Below are positions 24,139-35,345 of a stretch of DNA of 64,000 nt, in pieces; position 1 is the stretch's first letter, and the number at the start of each line of letters is the position of its first letter. The notes under the pieces are model-generated. The model saw only the letters and a program-made list of their open reading frames with translations. It searched no databases and was not told the origin of the DNA. A program made the position numbers and the translations under genes. This DNA comes from Poa pratensis (Eukaryota > Streptophyta > Magnoliopsida > Poales > Poaceae). The stretch spans positions 20,531,528 to 20,595,527 of the forward strand of contig CAMZMU010000111.1 of assembly GCA_947311845.1 (NCBI GenBank), read 5' to 3'.

Positions 24139-25516
24139 ATGTGTATTCGGAGTTTCTGGTCTGTCCCACGTGACAATAGTTTAAGCTGGTAGTTTCCAAG
24201 ATCACTACCGACAACAGAAGTCACTTGTACCTTGCAGTCTGGAGCTCATAGTACATCCAATGAGGTGTGCATGCATCTTGTAAACGGTTACACTCTTTGG
24301 GTTGTCAATATTGCCCCTTATTTTCGGTTCCTTCCAAGACATTTTTGCCCAGGTTTGTTGCCACTTCAGTTCTCCCATTTTATCCATGGTTAGGAGTTAG
24401 GACACAGAAATATAAAATGGCTTCACTAGGCTTGTTTAACCACAGGGCAATGCTTAAGGCAATTATAAAGCAATGAACATAAATTCAACCTTGAGACTAA
24501 ATAATGGAGCAACAAAGGCTGTTGGAGATTCATGTTAACGAAGTGCAAAGTTACTGCAGCCTCAGGCAAGCGAGTCATGTATTTTGCCGGAAGCACGGTT
24601 TCCTGTTTCTCCTTTGTCTCTCTCTACATTTTACTTGTCTCATGGTTCTTCTGATGAAACAGGTTAGCGGGCTTTAAGCGGTATCCGGGGCCCTTGGCCG
24701 TTGAAAGAGAAGCTTGGTATGTTGAAGGCTTTTAAATGTTTCTCTGCAAGTTTGTAAAATCGCAATCGTTGCCCTTGGTCGAATTAAAATGAAATGCAAT
24801 GAGTAGAATGCTAACCCCATACTTCAGTGACTAAATGGATCCAGTAAATTTGACCTTTAGAGACCAATGCCAAAAGTAGGCTCAGAGAAAAGGAAGAAAG
24901 GACAAGCGGTGGCTAAGTAGATCTGCTTCAGTAAGTGAACGATAGTTGTGTGATGTGTTCCCATCGGTTATTACTTGTCGACTCCCTGGAGTTCCGTTGC
25001 ATGAGACAAGTTCTCTGCACCACACCATGTGGTAATACCGCAGCTGGAGGCCATTCGTTCTCTCAGCTGTACGCATACCGTAGCTGTTCCTACAGTATAG
25101 GGTAGCCAGATATAGTCCTATTTGATGGTCCAGGCTTATATCAGAAGTTGAGGACGCGGTTGTTGGCCTTTTATTACTCACCTGTGCGTGCCTAGTTCAT
25201 GATCCAGCACAGCACAGTTCAATCATCTTTGTCAGATCATATGGGGACCTGTTGGTGAAATGTCGTATACAAACTCGCACAATCCAAAGATACAGGGACA
25301 GTGATACGCTGGCCTCCACATGCCAAGTTGTAAGCTAGTAGTAGCACTGACGATCACGTCGATCAATCACCAAGTGGCTGATGTTTATTTTCAGAGGGGT
25401 TAAGCTTGTCATAACAAGCAGTTAACGCCTATGCATTTACAAGGGCTAATCTCACGACGAGTCCTGACAAGAAGACGATTTGGCCTCTCATCTCTTGTTC
25501 TTCTTGAGCTATACAT
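24139..25516. other. Convergent intergenic region (3' ends of NRDE2 and XRI1-like)
   Basis: The two genes are transcribed toward each other, so this 1.4-kb gap should hold both 3' UTRs. I see no perfect AATAAA signal close to either stop, no transposon termini, and no ORF with recognisable character. Confidence 0.6.
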
Positions 25517-28500
25517 TCAGCCTCTTGTTCTGATGATGGTTATGGTGCCCTTCCCTCCCGTCCTGATCTTGGTGAGGCTCACGACGGCTTTCCCTGACAG
25601 ACCAGGCCCGTTGGCCGACGACACGACGGGGCCGCACGCGAACTGGCCGACGGGGTGCCGCACCGGCCTCGCCGGCCGCTTCAGGATCCGCCGGTTGACG
25701 TCGCTCAGCGTGCTCCCGTCCAGCACCAGCGGCTTCACGACGGCGAACGGGTACAGCACTCCGTCTCTCTTCTCTGCATCTGCAGAGCCAAGAAAATGAT
25801 AAACGCACGCTGTCACACGCACACGAGGCGAGTCGGAACAAGAAAGAAAACGAGCCCTCCTAGAAACTGGTCCTACAACCGATCCCTGACACTGCGAGTG
25901 GCAGCGGCAGTGGTTCAGTTGAGGAGCGAGCGCACACATGCGCGGGTACTAATTGCGCACCTGCCAGCAGGGAGGAAGAGGACGACGAGGAGGCCGGGTC
26001 GCAGTAATGGCTGCCACGCCCTGTAGTTGCCTTTTGCAGCCGCTGATGCAGTGGCGATGATCCAGCTCCGGTGGCGGAGAAGGGAGGAGGAGGAGGGGGC
26101 CCTGCTTCATCAGCTTCCCCGCTACCGCCTGTGTCGCCGCTGCTGCCTTCTCCCTACCCGATGCGTCGTGGCCCTGCTCTGCCAAAAACAACGTCGCTCC
26201 ATTTAGCCATTAAGTAAACACAGTACGTACTGTCGTCGTGTCGCCCTACTGATCTTCAGAGCAAAGTTGTTGCTCCAGTGATCCCAGTGTTTCATGAATG
26301 CTCTTGCAGAACCTTACCCGCTCATCTTTTATGAAACTAAGTTTTAAAGGCGGACGTATCGGTTTCAAGAAGGAGAGGCCAAGCGGCCGTTTACAACGCG
26401 TTTCGGCATATGCACCGAGAACGCTATCCACCAAAAGGAAAAAAGGGGATCACTCGCCAACCCTCCACCTGTCTACGGGTTCTAAGCTACCCCTAAACAT
26501 CCTCGCTGCCCGCCACAGGTCAGCCTCGGCTTCTACCATCCTGATGGCGGTCGCTGCCGAAGGAGTGTGACCTTCGAAGACCACTCCATTCCTATGCCTC
26601 CACAAGCTCCAACAGATCAAGTTGATCGCCGTCCACAGGTCCTTCTCGTCATTACCTCCCGGCGTCTTGGCCGGTAGCCAATCCACAAGACGATCATCAT
26701 GGTCAGGGACCCAATCCACTCTACCCCACTTGCTCAGGAAGGAGTGCCAAACCTCTCTAGAGAGGACACAACCAAGGAGAAGGTGGTCTATGTCTTCTCC
26801 CACTTGGTCGCACAGCGGGCAAGCAGTCGGTCTAGGTAGCCCTCTTCGCCCTAAGCGGTCTGCAGTCCAACATCTGTTCTTCAGCGCTAGCCAGAGGAAG
26901 AACTTGCATTTGTTTGGAGCTCGGGAGCTCCAAACCTGTTGCGCCCCAGCCAACCCGATCTTGCCCTCAAAGAGTCCTCTGTAAGCCGAGCGAGCTGAGT
27001 ACTTGCGGTGGCTCTCCCAGTTCCACCTTAATTCATCCACGACCCCATCTGTCAGGGCGAACTCTGCCACTCTGTCAGCCAAGGACAACAACTCGCGGAT
27101 CTCTCGCGCGTCCAGGTCAGGCGAGACGTCGTCCAACCATCCACCTGCGAGCCCATCTCTGACTCGTCGGGAGCACCGCGCGGCCTTCGACACTTTCATG
27201 AAGAGGTTCGGAGCCAGCTCCTTCACACGCCCACAGGGCAGCCACCTGTCTGTCCAGAAAAAGGTGGAAGCACCGTCACCCACAACTGAAGTGGTGGCTG
27301 CCTCAAACAACTGCTGTACCACGCGGGGGACTTGGATGTTGAACTCACTCCAGGGCTTGGAGCTGTCCGTCCTGCTAAGTCAAAGCCACCTAGCCCTGAG
27401 AGCGCGGTTCATCTGTCGCAGGTTGGGAATCCCAAGACCCCCCAAGTGCTTGGGCATGCAAACCCTCTCCCACGCCACGAGGCAGTGACCTCCACGGGCG
27501 TCCTTGCGCCCAACCCAGAGAAAGCTGCGGATGATCTTCTCGATCGCCACTAGGGTCTTCACAGACAGGTCAAGAGACATCATAGCGAAAATAGATATCG
27601 CAGAGAGGGTGGTCTTAACAAGCTCAAGACGTCCTCCACGGTTGAGCAACCCGGCACGCCACCTAGGAAGATGGCTGGCCACACTATCCACCAGATACTG
27701 GAGCTGAGCGGGCGTCAGCTTCCTAAGGAGAGCGGTAGCCCCAGGTAGCGCAGCGGGAACGGCAGCAGCGGACAGTGCTCGGCAGAAACTAAGTTAAGCG
27801 GTGGTTTTAAAAAAACAATGACACAGTTAAGCGGTGGTTTGGTTTTATATATATATATGTCTGCAGATTGAAATGGGGCTGTGTTGTGGATGCATCGAAT
27901 CATCACCTGAGACAAAGCTGCTGGTCTGCTCCCGGGCCGGGGCCATGATCTTCGAGTCATGGAGGAGATCTCCCTCTCCGCTGCTAGGATCCCAGAAGCC
28001 CTGCATTCGCATTGCGTAAAGAAGAGACAACCACAACGCGACGAGTTAGAAAAAAGATGAAGAAGACAACGTGCAGCACTGCGAGGAGACACTCGGACAC
28101 GACTAGTAGTACTTTCTTTTTTATGTCCATTAGTGTGACAACGAGGTTACAGCTTTAAGTTCCCCGTGTATGTAGTGTTGATCAAATTTACTGTACTAGA
28201 GAATGTACCATCGTTGACGAAAGAACAGCCACCTGAAGGCTAGAGCTTGCCACACGGCCGGGTTCTAACTTCTACACCATGATGCTACAGTTCAGTAGTA
28301 GCTCGAGCGCCAAGATATCTATATCAGGATAACACGCGCAAATGGGCATCCATCAATCCATGCATAGGTTCTTGGTAGTACTCCTCTACAGATCATCATC
28401 GGTCCTCTGCTCACTCACGACAGGTGCTATACTAGGAGCAAAGAGCTTTACCTGAAGAAGGCACTGCAGGTCTTCGCTCGCCATGGCCGGGCACCGCGGA

Positions 28501-28950
28501 AGCTCCTCCTCCGTCCTCTGCCGCTTGCACCGGTCGCTCCAGTGGGCGACGGCGTCCTCCAGGTAGCCACCGCCGCCGCCGCTCGACGCCACCGACGACG
28601 ACTCCAAACCTATGCTCTTAAAACCAAAGCTCAATAAATATCGCCACACCCAAATAGCCAATGTCCATAGCTAGACGCAGAGCCAAGCAAGGTCAGCACG
28701 CACGTCCGCGTGTACGTGGTAGACTAGTCTAGGAGTAGGCATGCAGTGCAGCAGTAGGTTTCTTACACGAGGGCATGGCCGCGAAGGCGTCATGAATGCC
28801 CTCTCGGGCGGCGTCGTCGTCGCCGAGCGTGCAGCAGCGCGGTAGCTCCCAGTCCCAGTCCAGGCCCGGGAGAGGAGGAGGGAGTACGAAGCAGGAGGAG
28901 TCGTAGTGGTGGTAGCTGTCGAGCGCCATGGGCGGTGGCGTCTGCAGCAT
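25517..28950 (-). CDS. XRI1: XRI1-like gene (X-ray induced transcript 1 family), 5 exons
   Basis: XRI1 proteins are plant nuclear factors linked to DNA-damage response and meiosis/pollen development. The call rests mainly on the last exon: YPFAVVKPLVLDGS, LSDVNRRI, HPVGQFACGP and the end LTKIRTGG-KGTITIIRTRG match the family C-terminus. Exons on the minus strand: 28769-28950, 28452-28614, 27907-28000, exon 4 ending at 25961, and 25517-25779. Exon 1 holds FVLPPPLPGLDWDWELP; exon 2 is Gly/Ser-rich with WSDRCKRQR. Exon 4 has two possible acceptors. 26178 follows a good pyrimidine tract but leaves 920 nt, out of frame. 26146 gives 888 nt, a 295-residue protein of family-like length. MALDSYHH, 7 codons in, is an alternative start. 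Intron 3 carries a LINE. Confidence 0.8.
26344..27784 (-). mobile_element. 5'-truncated LINE in intron 3 of the XRI1-like gene
   Basis: A 1441-bp fragment holding the C-terminal part of a LINE ORF2. The RT thumb region lies at 27380-27691 (PRWRAGLLNRGGRLELV, GGLGIPNLRQMNRALRARW). The zinc-binding RT-associated domain follows at 26450-27322 (FFLWLALKNRCWTADRL, CPLCDQVGEDIDHLLLGC, W-x-LWRHRN). It is flanked by an 11-bp duplication, gaaactaagtt (26333-26343 and 27785-27795). It is nearly identical to the 3' part of the LINE at 38282-42421. A frame break between the two domains near 27323-27380 makes it non-functional. Orientation is the same as the host gene. Confidence 0.92.
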
Positions 28951-29011
28951 GAGCTGACGAGGGTGAGTGAAGTGAACTAGTGAAGTGATGTGGCCTCTCC
29001 CTGGGTATGGG

Positions 29012-29021
29012 TCTTAAATAA
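29012..29021 (-). promoter_or_regulatory. TATA-like element of the XRI1-like gene
   Basis: The minus strand reads TTATTTAAGA, about 62 nt upstream of the first ATG (28950). This leaves room for a roughly 30-nt 5' UTR. It is the only TATA-like sequence close upstream. Inference from position only. Confidence 0.4.
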
Positions 29022-29496
29022 GAGGCACTTTTCTATTGGTTTCGTGGCATGCGCCAAAAGCCGTGTCCGGTTTTTGGGTGGATGGAAATGGCCGCCGCCG
29101 CTCTACGTGGAAGAGTAGAATTTTTATTTTCTGAGAAGTGGAACTGTAGGGTTTAGAGGAGAAACAGGCAAGCGACCGGCCGGTCAATGCAAAAAGAACG
29201 GATAAACAAGCCAACAAAAGAGCAAAGCAGGAAAAGTTGCGGTTGCCGCATGTAGCTAGCCACCTTCCTCGTGATTCGTTATGTTTGATCGCCCTCCCTC
29301 CTTTCTACTCATCATCGAGTACGTACAAAAGTATTTGAATTGATTGAAAACGAAAAGAGGTCTTAGTAGTAGATAGAAACAAAGTAAATAGAAAAGAATT
29401 TTTATTTCCAAATTCACTGTAAGTTAAGAGTGGAAATAAATGATTTTTGTGAAGTGTTATTCTAAAACAAAATGGGTGCCATGCCCGCATCTCCAA

Positions 29497-29840
29497 GTAT
29501 TTTTTGTCAAATCTGGCCGTTTTTGCGGACTAACAGCGTATCTGGCCCTTACTGAGAACTAATTCCAAATCTGTCCCCTCGGGTCGGCGCCAACGCAGAT
29601 GGAGCCGACATCGTGCAAGTCGGCGCTAACCAAAACTGGCACTAGACCGGCCAAAGAGGTCGGTGCCATTGCCATTGGAGCCGACCCGGCTTCGGCGACG
29701 ATTTGGCCTGGCGCCGAACTGCATAACGTCGGCGCCGTTGTCTTTGGCGCTGAGCCGAGCGGCCATATTTGGAAATAGTTTTGCCGAGCGGCCATTTGCG
29801 TCGTTAGTTCGAGAAAACGGCCAGATTTGGCAAAAAATAC
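29497..29840. mobile_element. Mutator-type foldback MITE with 9-bp TSD, upstream of XRI1-like
   Basis: A 344-bp element ending gtattttttg / caaaaaatac. The arms are inverted repeats (tcaaatctggccgttttt against its inverse near 29812). The centre is GC-rich with repeated gtcggcgcc-type blocks. The 9-bp duplication catctccaa flanks it perfectly (29488-29496 and 29841-29849). It lies about 550 nt upstream of the XRI1-like start codon. No ORF is credible. Confidence 0.85.
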
Positions 29841-29849
29841 CATCTCCAA

Positions 29850-30316
29850 CGGCTCATCTACCCTCAACGAAACAGATGGTCGAAAAAACCACGTCCGACG
29901 GATAGTGTATCGTATAATGCAAAACTCGACACTGTCCAAATTGTCCTACACATCCGCTACATATGGACTATCCTTTCTAGTCCACCATCCACAAACTTCA
30001 CCTTTTCTCCCTCGTTCTTCCTTCCCTTCTCTTAAACGGTTCTACCACCCCAACCTTCCCTCTCCCTCCATTTATTCGCGCAATGGCGAGGGGAGTGTAT
30101 ATGGCGTTCGAGGGGTTAGGGGGACAAGGGCGCCGTTGGATAGAGAGGGATGAGAGAGGCAATGGGCCATAACCACCACATCTAGCATATGTACGAGAGT
30201 GGTCATGGTGCCAGCACATGCGGGTAAGTGCCGGTGAAAGGATAAGAGGTTGGCTAGAGGGGGAGGGAGAATAGGTGACTAGACATTTTAACCTTTTTCT
30301 TAACAACTTAAATGAT
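29850..30316. other. Gap between MITE and LINE; nothing recognised
   Basis: A pyrimidine-rich segment at about 29995-30070 is followed by GC-balanced sequence with only short overlapping frames. No transposon termini or gene features are seen. Confidence 0.4.
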
Positions 30317-30324
30317 GAATAGTA

Positions 30325-31787
30325 TTTTTTTTTTGAATTTTCACCGGGGAAGGAGCCCCCACCTGAATTTTTCTATATATAGTAGGGCAAAACCCCCGGA
30401 TAGTTATAGCCACGAAGGAGGAGGGGAGAGTTACACAGGGGGTGCCTAAGGCAGGATAGCCATCCATCCACGGAGGGACGGAAATTAATAGGGAGACGAT
30501 CACGCCAAAGAACAGCGTTGTCACGGCACATTTTAAGGGTAAGACTAAGGGAGGGGATGACCCCGTCGAACACCATCGCGTTCCTGGCCTTCCACAGGTG
30601 CCAGCAGCAAAGCAGGATGAAGGAGGATCCAGTCTCCGACGAGACGCCGGCGGGGTGTGGCAGGCGGTGAAGATCAGCGACCCGGGCGTTGGCGGGGACG
30701 ACGTCCCCGACCCAAGCCCAGAAGCGTGCAGCATGGGGGCATCTGAGCATCATGTGGCTGGCGTCCTCGAGCGGGAGGGGCAGTAGGGCAGCCGGCTTCC
30801 TCAGCAGTGACAATGTTCTTCTTAAGGAGCAGGTCGCGCGTGTGCACCCGTGATTGCACCAGGAGCCATCCGAAGAATTTGACCCGCGAGGGAGCCCACC
30901 CGCTCCAGATGAACGGGGCGAAGTCAGCCTCTACTCCCCCAAAGTGGCAGAGCTTGTAGAGGGCCGTAATTTTGAGCTCACCGTGGGGCGTGGCGCAGCG
31001 GGCGAGGTGGCGGGCGTCGACGTCGCCGGATGCGGTGACGCCCTGCATGCGCTCGATCAGCTCAGCGCGCTCCGCCACACCGACGCTGGTTAAACGCGGG
31101 ACGAGCACCGCGTCCAGTCCATGTTACAGGACAAAGGTGACCGTCGCCTCCGGCCGCGTGGTGTGCGTGAAGAGCACGGGGAAAGAGGTGGCCGCGGCGC
31201 CGCCCGGCAGCCACGAGTCGAGCCAGAAGGAAGTGTGGCGTCCATCGCTGACTTCGACTGCGGAGATGGAGCGGTACAACGGCATGAGCTTCCGCAGCGA
31301 GTCCCAATGGCTGCCAGCGATCGGAGCAACACCGTGCTCGGAAAGGAGGCCACCTTCGGCCCAGACCCAGGATGTCCATAGCGCGCACACCCAACCCGCG
31401 CTCGGGAAGGAGGCGGCGGGGGAGTGGAGGCGATGCAGAACCTTGACAAGGAGGCAAGCGTTCTGGACGGCCATAGCGCGCACACCCAGCCCGCCCTCGC
31501 CTTTGGCGCGGCAGACACGTTCCCACGCCGCCAAACACTTGGCGCCGGAGATTTTGTCGACTGCACCCCAGAGGAACGCACGCCGGAGCGCGTCCAGGCT
31601 TTGATGACGGCCGGGGGAGCATCAGGGCAGCCATGGTATATGTGGGGAGGGAGTCGAGGACGGCGTTGACGAGGACGAGGCGGCCGCCGGGGGAGAGCAG
31701 GAGCACGCGCCAGCCCGACAGATACCTGTCGGCTTTGGCGATCAAGGGCGTGAACGCGCTCAGGTTCAGCTTCTCGCGCAAGAGAGG
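30325..31787 (-). mobile_element. 5'-truncated LINE fragment of a second subfamily, with poly-A
   Basis: Minus-strand ORF2 remnants in three frames. RT thumb: SGWRVLLLSPGGRLVLVNAV, near 31640-31770. Then WERVCRAKGEGGLGVRAM at about 31480-31534. The zinc-binding domain includes APSRVKFFGWLLVQSRVHTR and CCWHLWKARN at 30560-30930. The poly-A tail appears as the T run at about 30325-30334. The 8-bp repeat gaatagta flanks it (30317-30324 and 31788-31795). Frame changes between blocks show decay. The sequence differs clearly from the LINEs at 26344 and 38282. Confidence 0.85.
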
Positions 31788-31795
31788 GAATAGTA

Positions 31796-33193
31796 ATATT
31801 GGTTCTCCATATATGCAACTAGGTCTAGGTGAGAGCAACCTATATGGCAAGAGCAAACAACTAGCTACACAAGATAACAATCTAAGAAACTAGTGCAGGT
31901 AAGAAAGGAGGTTGAGAAATAATCATACAGTAGAGACGAGGATTTATGAGTTCACACCTTTGAAGGTGCTAGTCTCCGTTGGAGCGGTCCGGTAACACAA
32001 TGCCAACCAATTGCCACAATGCCTCACCATATTCTTCTCGAGCCTTCCCATAATGAGATCGAAGTGCCAAAGGTGAGAGTTATCATTTTTAATCTATGAA
32101 AAAGAAAAGCACGAGAACAAAGTGTTCTTATTGGTGCAAGCATAGCTGGAGACCTGGAGTCGTTGGGGTTAGGGCCGTTGCAAGTTGTAGTTGAAATGAT
32201 AGTAAGATTATGAAACAAAATCTGGATGATGGAATTTAGATGATCAGTGGGCGATGCAAGAGACACGATCATACGAACGAGGAGGATAAGCCATGGAGAT
32301 ACTCTGCCGTGGTCGACACTATTCAGCGTGAGAGAGGAGTTAAATTTGCAGGGTAGAGATAATAAAAAGGAGGGAAAGTTGCTATCATAGCACACTGCTG
32401 GAGTTTTGGTCGTATCCTTATGCTGCAGCAGACGGAGACAGCGTGCGACAGTAGCTTTAGCATCCTTCCATGATCAAAAATCCTTGGAATGAGGTCAAGA
32501 ATTTTTGTTTTCTGTTTTTTCTTCTTCTTCTTTATCCTCTCTAACCCAGGATAAATTTGAGGTCTGCTGCAATCCTTGCAGAACTGCGATCTTATCATGG
32601 ATCCATGTACTTGCTAGCGCCTAGGTTCAATTTTTGGCTGAAGCACGGCGACTCGTGTAGTCGTGTGGGTCTTCATGGTTCATATAGCACCAATAGTGTC
32701 CAGAGTGACCACACTGACAACATATGACAGATTATTGGTACTATTAACTTGGATGGTCTGAAACATTGCGATAGCTCTGAATTAAGTTGAACTGTCGCTC
32801 TACAAATTGACAGTGTTCCCTGAATATAGAAAACAGAACAGTGTAGTAAGATCTTTCGTTTTTTCCAGTGCAGATTGCTTCTGAAAAAAATGTTTTCTCT
32901 ACAGTAGTATCAAAGGGTTCAGATTTAAGTGAGTTTTAGGAGCCACCCAAGAGATTGCCTTGTGCCGTTCCAGGCTTTTGTCACTTTAAAGATTGATTGA
33001 TTGTGTTCATGATCAGTCAATCTATCGAAACGAGGAATGATCAAAAGAACTACCACTCTGAAGTCTGACTTACAGCATCGTCGTATTACTTAACGTAACT
33101 TGCATCGAGATCAACTAGACATGGATCGATAAAGCGCGCGCGGTCCAAACCAAAAGGGCGATGAAATGAAACCATCCTTGAACAGAGCGAGAG
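31796..33193. other. Intergenic stretch, no gene recognised
   Basis: Moderately AT-rich DNA with frames below 125 aa and no domain-like sequence. The segment at about 31800-32060 has the look of degraded LTR sequence, but no terminal signature could be fixed. Confidence 0.35.
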
Positions 33194-33202
33194 CTCCCTA
33201 AA

Positions 33203-33623
33203 GAGTTAATGGCATCCGCGGTCACACAACTCGACGCCAATGTGCACTTAAGTCACACTTCTGCAGAATGTGATTATTTGGTCACACAACTCGACAAGTG
33301 CGTGCACGCAGGTCACTGGCCCCACTTGTCAGTCCGTTTTGGACTGTAAATTTTCAGAAAACCCCCTGGAGTAATATTAATTTTACAAAATGGTCCACCC
33401 CTGGAGTAATATTAATTTTACAAAATGGTCCTCCATTTTGTAAAATTAATATTACTCCAGGAGGTTTTCTGAAAATTTACCGTCCAAAACGGACTGACAA
33501 GTGGGGCCAGTGACCTACGTGCACGCACTTGTCGAGTTGTGTGACCAAATAATCACATTCTGGAAAAGTGTGACTTAAGTACACATCGACGACGAGTTGT
33601 GTGACCGCTGATGCTATTAACTC
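33203..33623. mobile_element. Mutator-type foldback MITE, same family as the Pack-MULE-like element
   Basis: A 421-bp near-perfect inverted repeat. The left arm begins gagttaatggcatccgcggt. The right arm ends with its inverse (about 33600-33623), and the centre is the self-complementary cattttgtaaaat region near 33440. The flanks are ctccctaaa (33194-33202) and ctcctaaa (33624-33631), a 9-bp duplication that has lost one C on the right. The ends match those of the larger element at 35346-36733 (gagttaat, then cacacaactcg / cacatctcg). Confidence 0.85.
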
Positions 33624-34007
33624 CTCCTAAAGGAGGTGACGAAATGGGACCAAAGCAGTACTTAGCACTGACATCCATCCATCCTTAAGCTGATCTCACT
33701 TTTTCTCAGCCGGCGTGATGGAGTTTACAGAGAACTCATCGATGACTCTTTTCCCCTCTTCCTACTCATCTTTTTTACTTGCTCGTCGATTCTTTCCGCG
33801 AGCGGTCAATGCTGCACACGTAGTAAAGCTAGCGTCAGAGTTAAATGTCCGTTCCTCGAGCTGAGCAGCTTCCACCACTCATCCGTCTTCTCAAACGGAG
33901 TTGCCACTGCCACTGCAAAGCTGTCCACGTATGCATCTCGAGGAAAACGTTGCCCCGTTGCTGGCGCTCTTTTCCAATGTGTCCTTTTGGCGACCTGTTT
34001 TACCGTG

Positions 34008-34172
34008 TACTCACTCTATTTCTAAATATAAGATGTTTTAGATTTTGTTCACATTCACATATATCTAGATGTATGTGAACATGTTCTAATATGTATGTAT
34101 ACACATTTAAGTTTGTACCTAACCAACATGTGAACTCGCTAGAACATCTTATATTATGGAACGAAGGGAGTA
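34008..34172. mobile_element. Stowaway MITE
   Basis: An element between TA dinucleotides (34008-34009 and 34171-34172). The left end is ctcactctatttctaaatat. The right end inverse is ctcccttcgttccataatat. The arms continue as ataagatgtt against aacatcttat. Typical Stowaway design; no ORF. Confidence 0.85.
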
Positions 34173-35336
34173 CTTATTTATCTGTCCTTTAGCCGATTCG
34201 GTGGTGTGTTTTACCGTGGCCTTTACTTACCTGTTCCGTTGATGATTGGGTGAGGCGTACTGTTTTTCGTGTTGGACTAGTGGCGGGCGACGTCCTATGT
34301 GGAGAAGAGGCAGCAGCAGCGCGGCTGGAAAAGGTGTTCTTGAGCCCTGTGCGTCGCTCGGCGATGGATGTACTTGTGTTCTAGGTACATTGTCCCCCAT
34401 GTGAGCCATGTTGATCATGCTATTTACAAATAGCTACTACTTCGGACTATAGATGTCGGCGCTAATCCCAATGGTCTTGGAGTCACAGCTCACTAATCCC
34501 AATCTAAAAGGATGTCAGCGCTAGTGAAACAAATAGGATTTGTATACTATGGTAATGCTGAATTACTATTGGAGTAATAAACTGAAGTTTGAACGTTGTA
34601 ATAAAGCAGTTGTGTGCATCGATTAATGCAGAGGCCGAGATTCCTCCCTTTTTTTTCCCGAAATGGGAGTCGCCCCCTAGGCTCTGCATCAAATCGATGC
34701 ATATGCCCCTTTAAAAAAAGTATACTGAATTATTACTACTGGGGTTAATTTAGAACCTGAAGAGAGGTGCTCCAACTTGTGGTATACATGACAATATTAG
34801 GTTTATTTTACCAAGGTTTCATAGATCCTGGTATGAAATTATTTGCAACATTCACTTCCAAATGCTTTTGCCATCATTAGTAGAACACGCGGCTTTTTAG
34901 ATCCAGTCGACAGTATTGAGTATTATGTCAAGACATACATGTGTAGGCACTCTGTGTCGATTAGTCCGGGTAAACTTTCTATTCGATATATCATAAGGTA
35001 ACCCGTTGCACAAAAACCTTTCGCAACATGTGTAATTGTGTATCATATACTAAACATAACGTGTATAAACACCGACCCGACCGCCGTGAAATCCACCTTA
35101 CAAATAACGCACTAGATTCATACTAGTTTAAAGCATAAATTAAACAGCCACAAGAACTAAACTGAGACAAATGGGCTGCACACAAGAATCTAAATGGTTA
35201 CCTTCACCTTCCGCTGCACTAAACACTTTGTAGTTATTATAGCAAGGCACCCTTCGACAAGAACTCGAAAAACAAAGAAGATGTAGTTGCTACCACACCA
35301 AAGTGCTGGTGTGATACTAACTGATTGCCATTGTAG
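34173..35336. other. Intergenic stretch, possible small retroposon remnant
   Basis: No gene is seen. A T-run followed by 'gggagtcgccccctaggctctgcatc' at about 34648-34690 resembles the tail end of small retroposons common in Triticeae, but the boundaries cannot be set. The remainder is AT-rich. Confidence 0.35.
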
Positions 35337-35345
35337 TGCAGAGAG

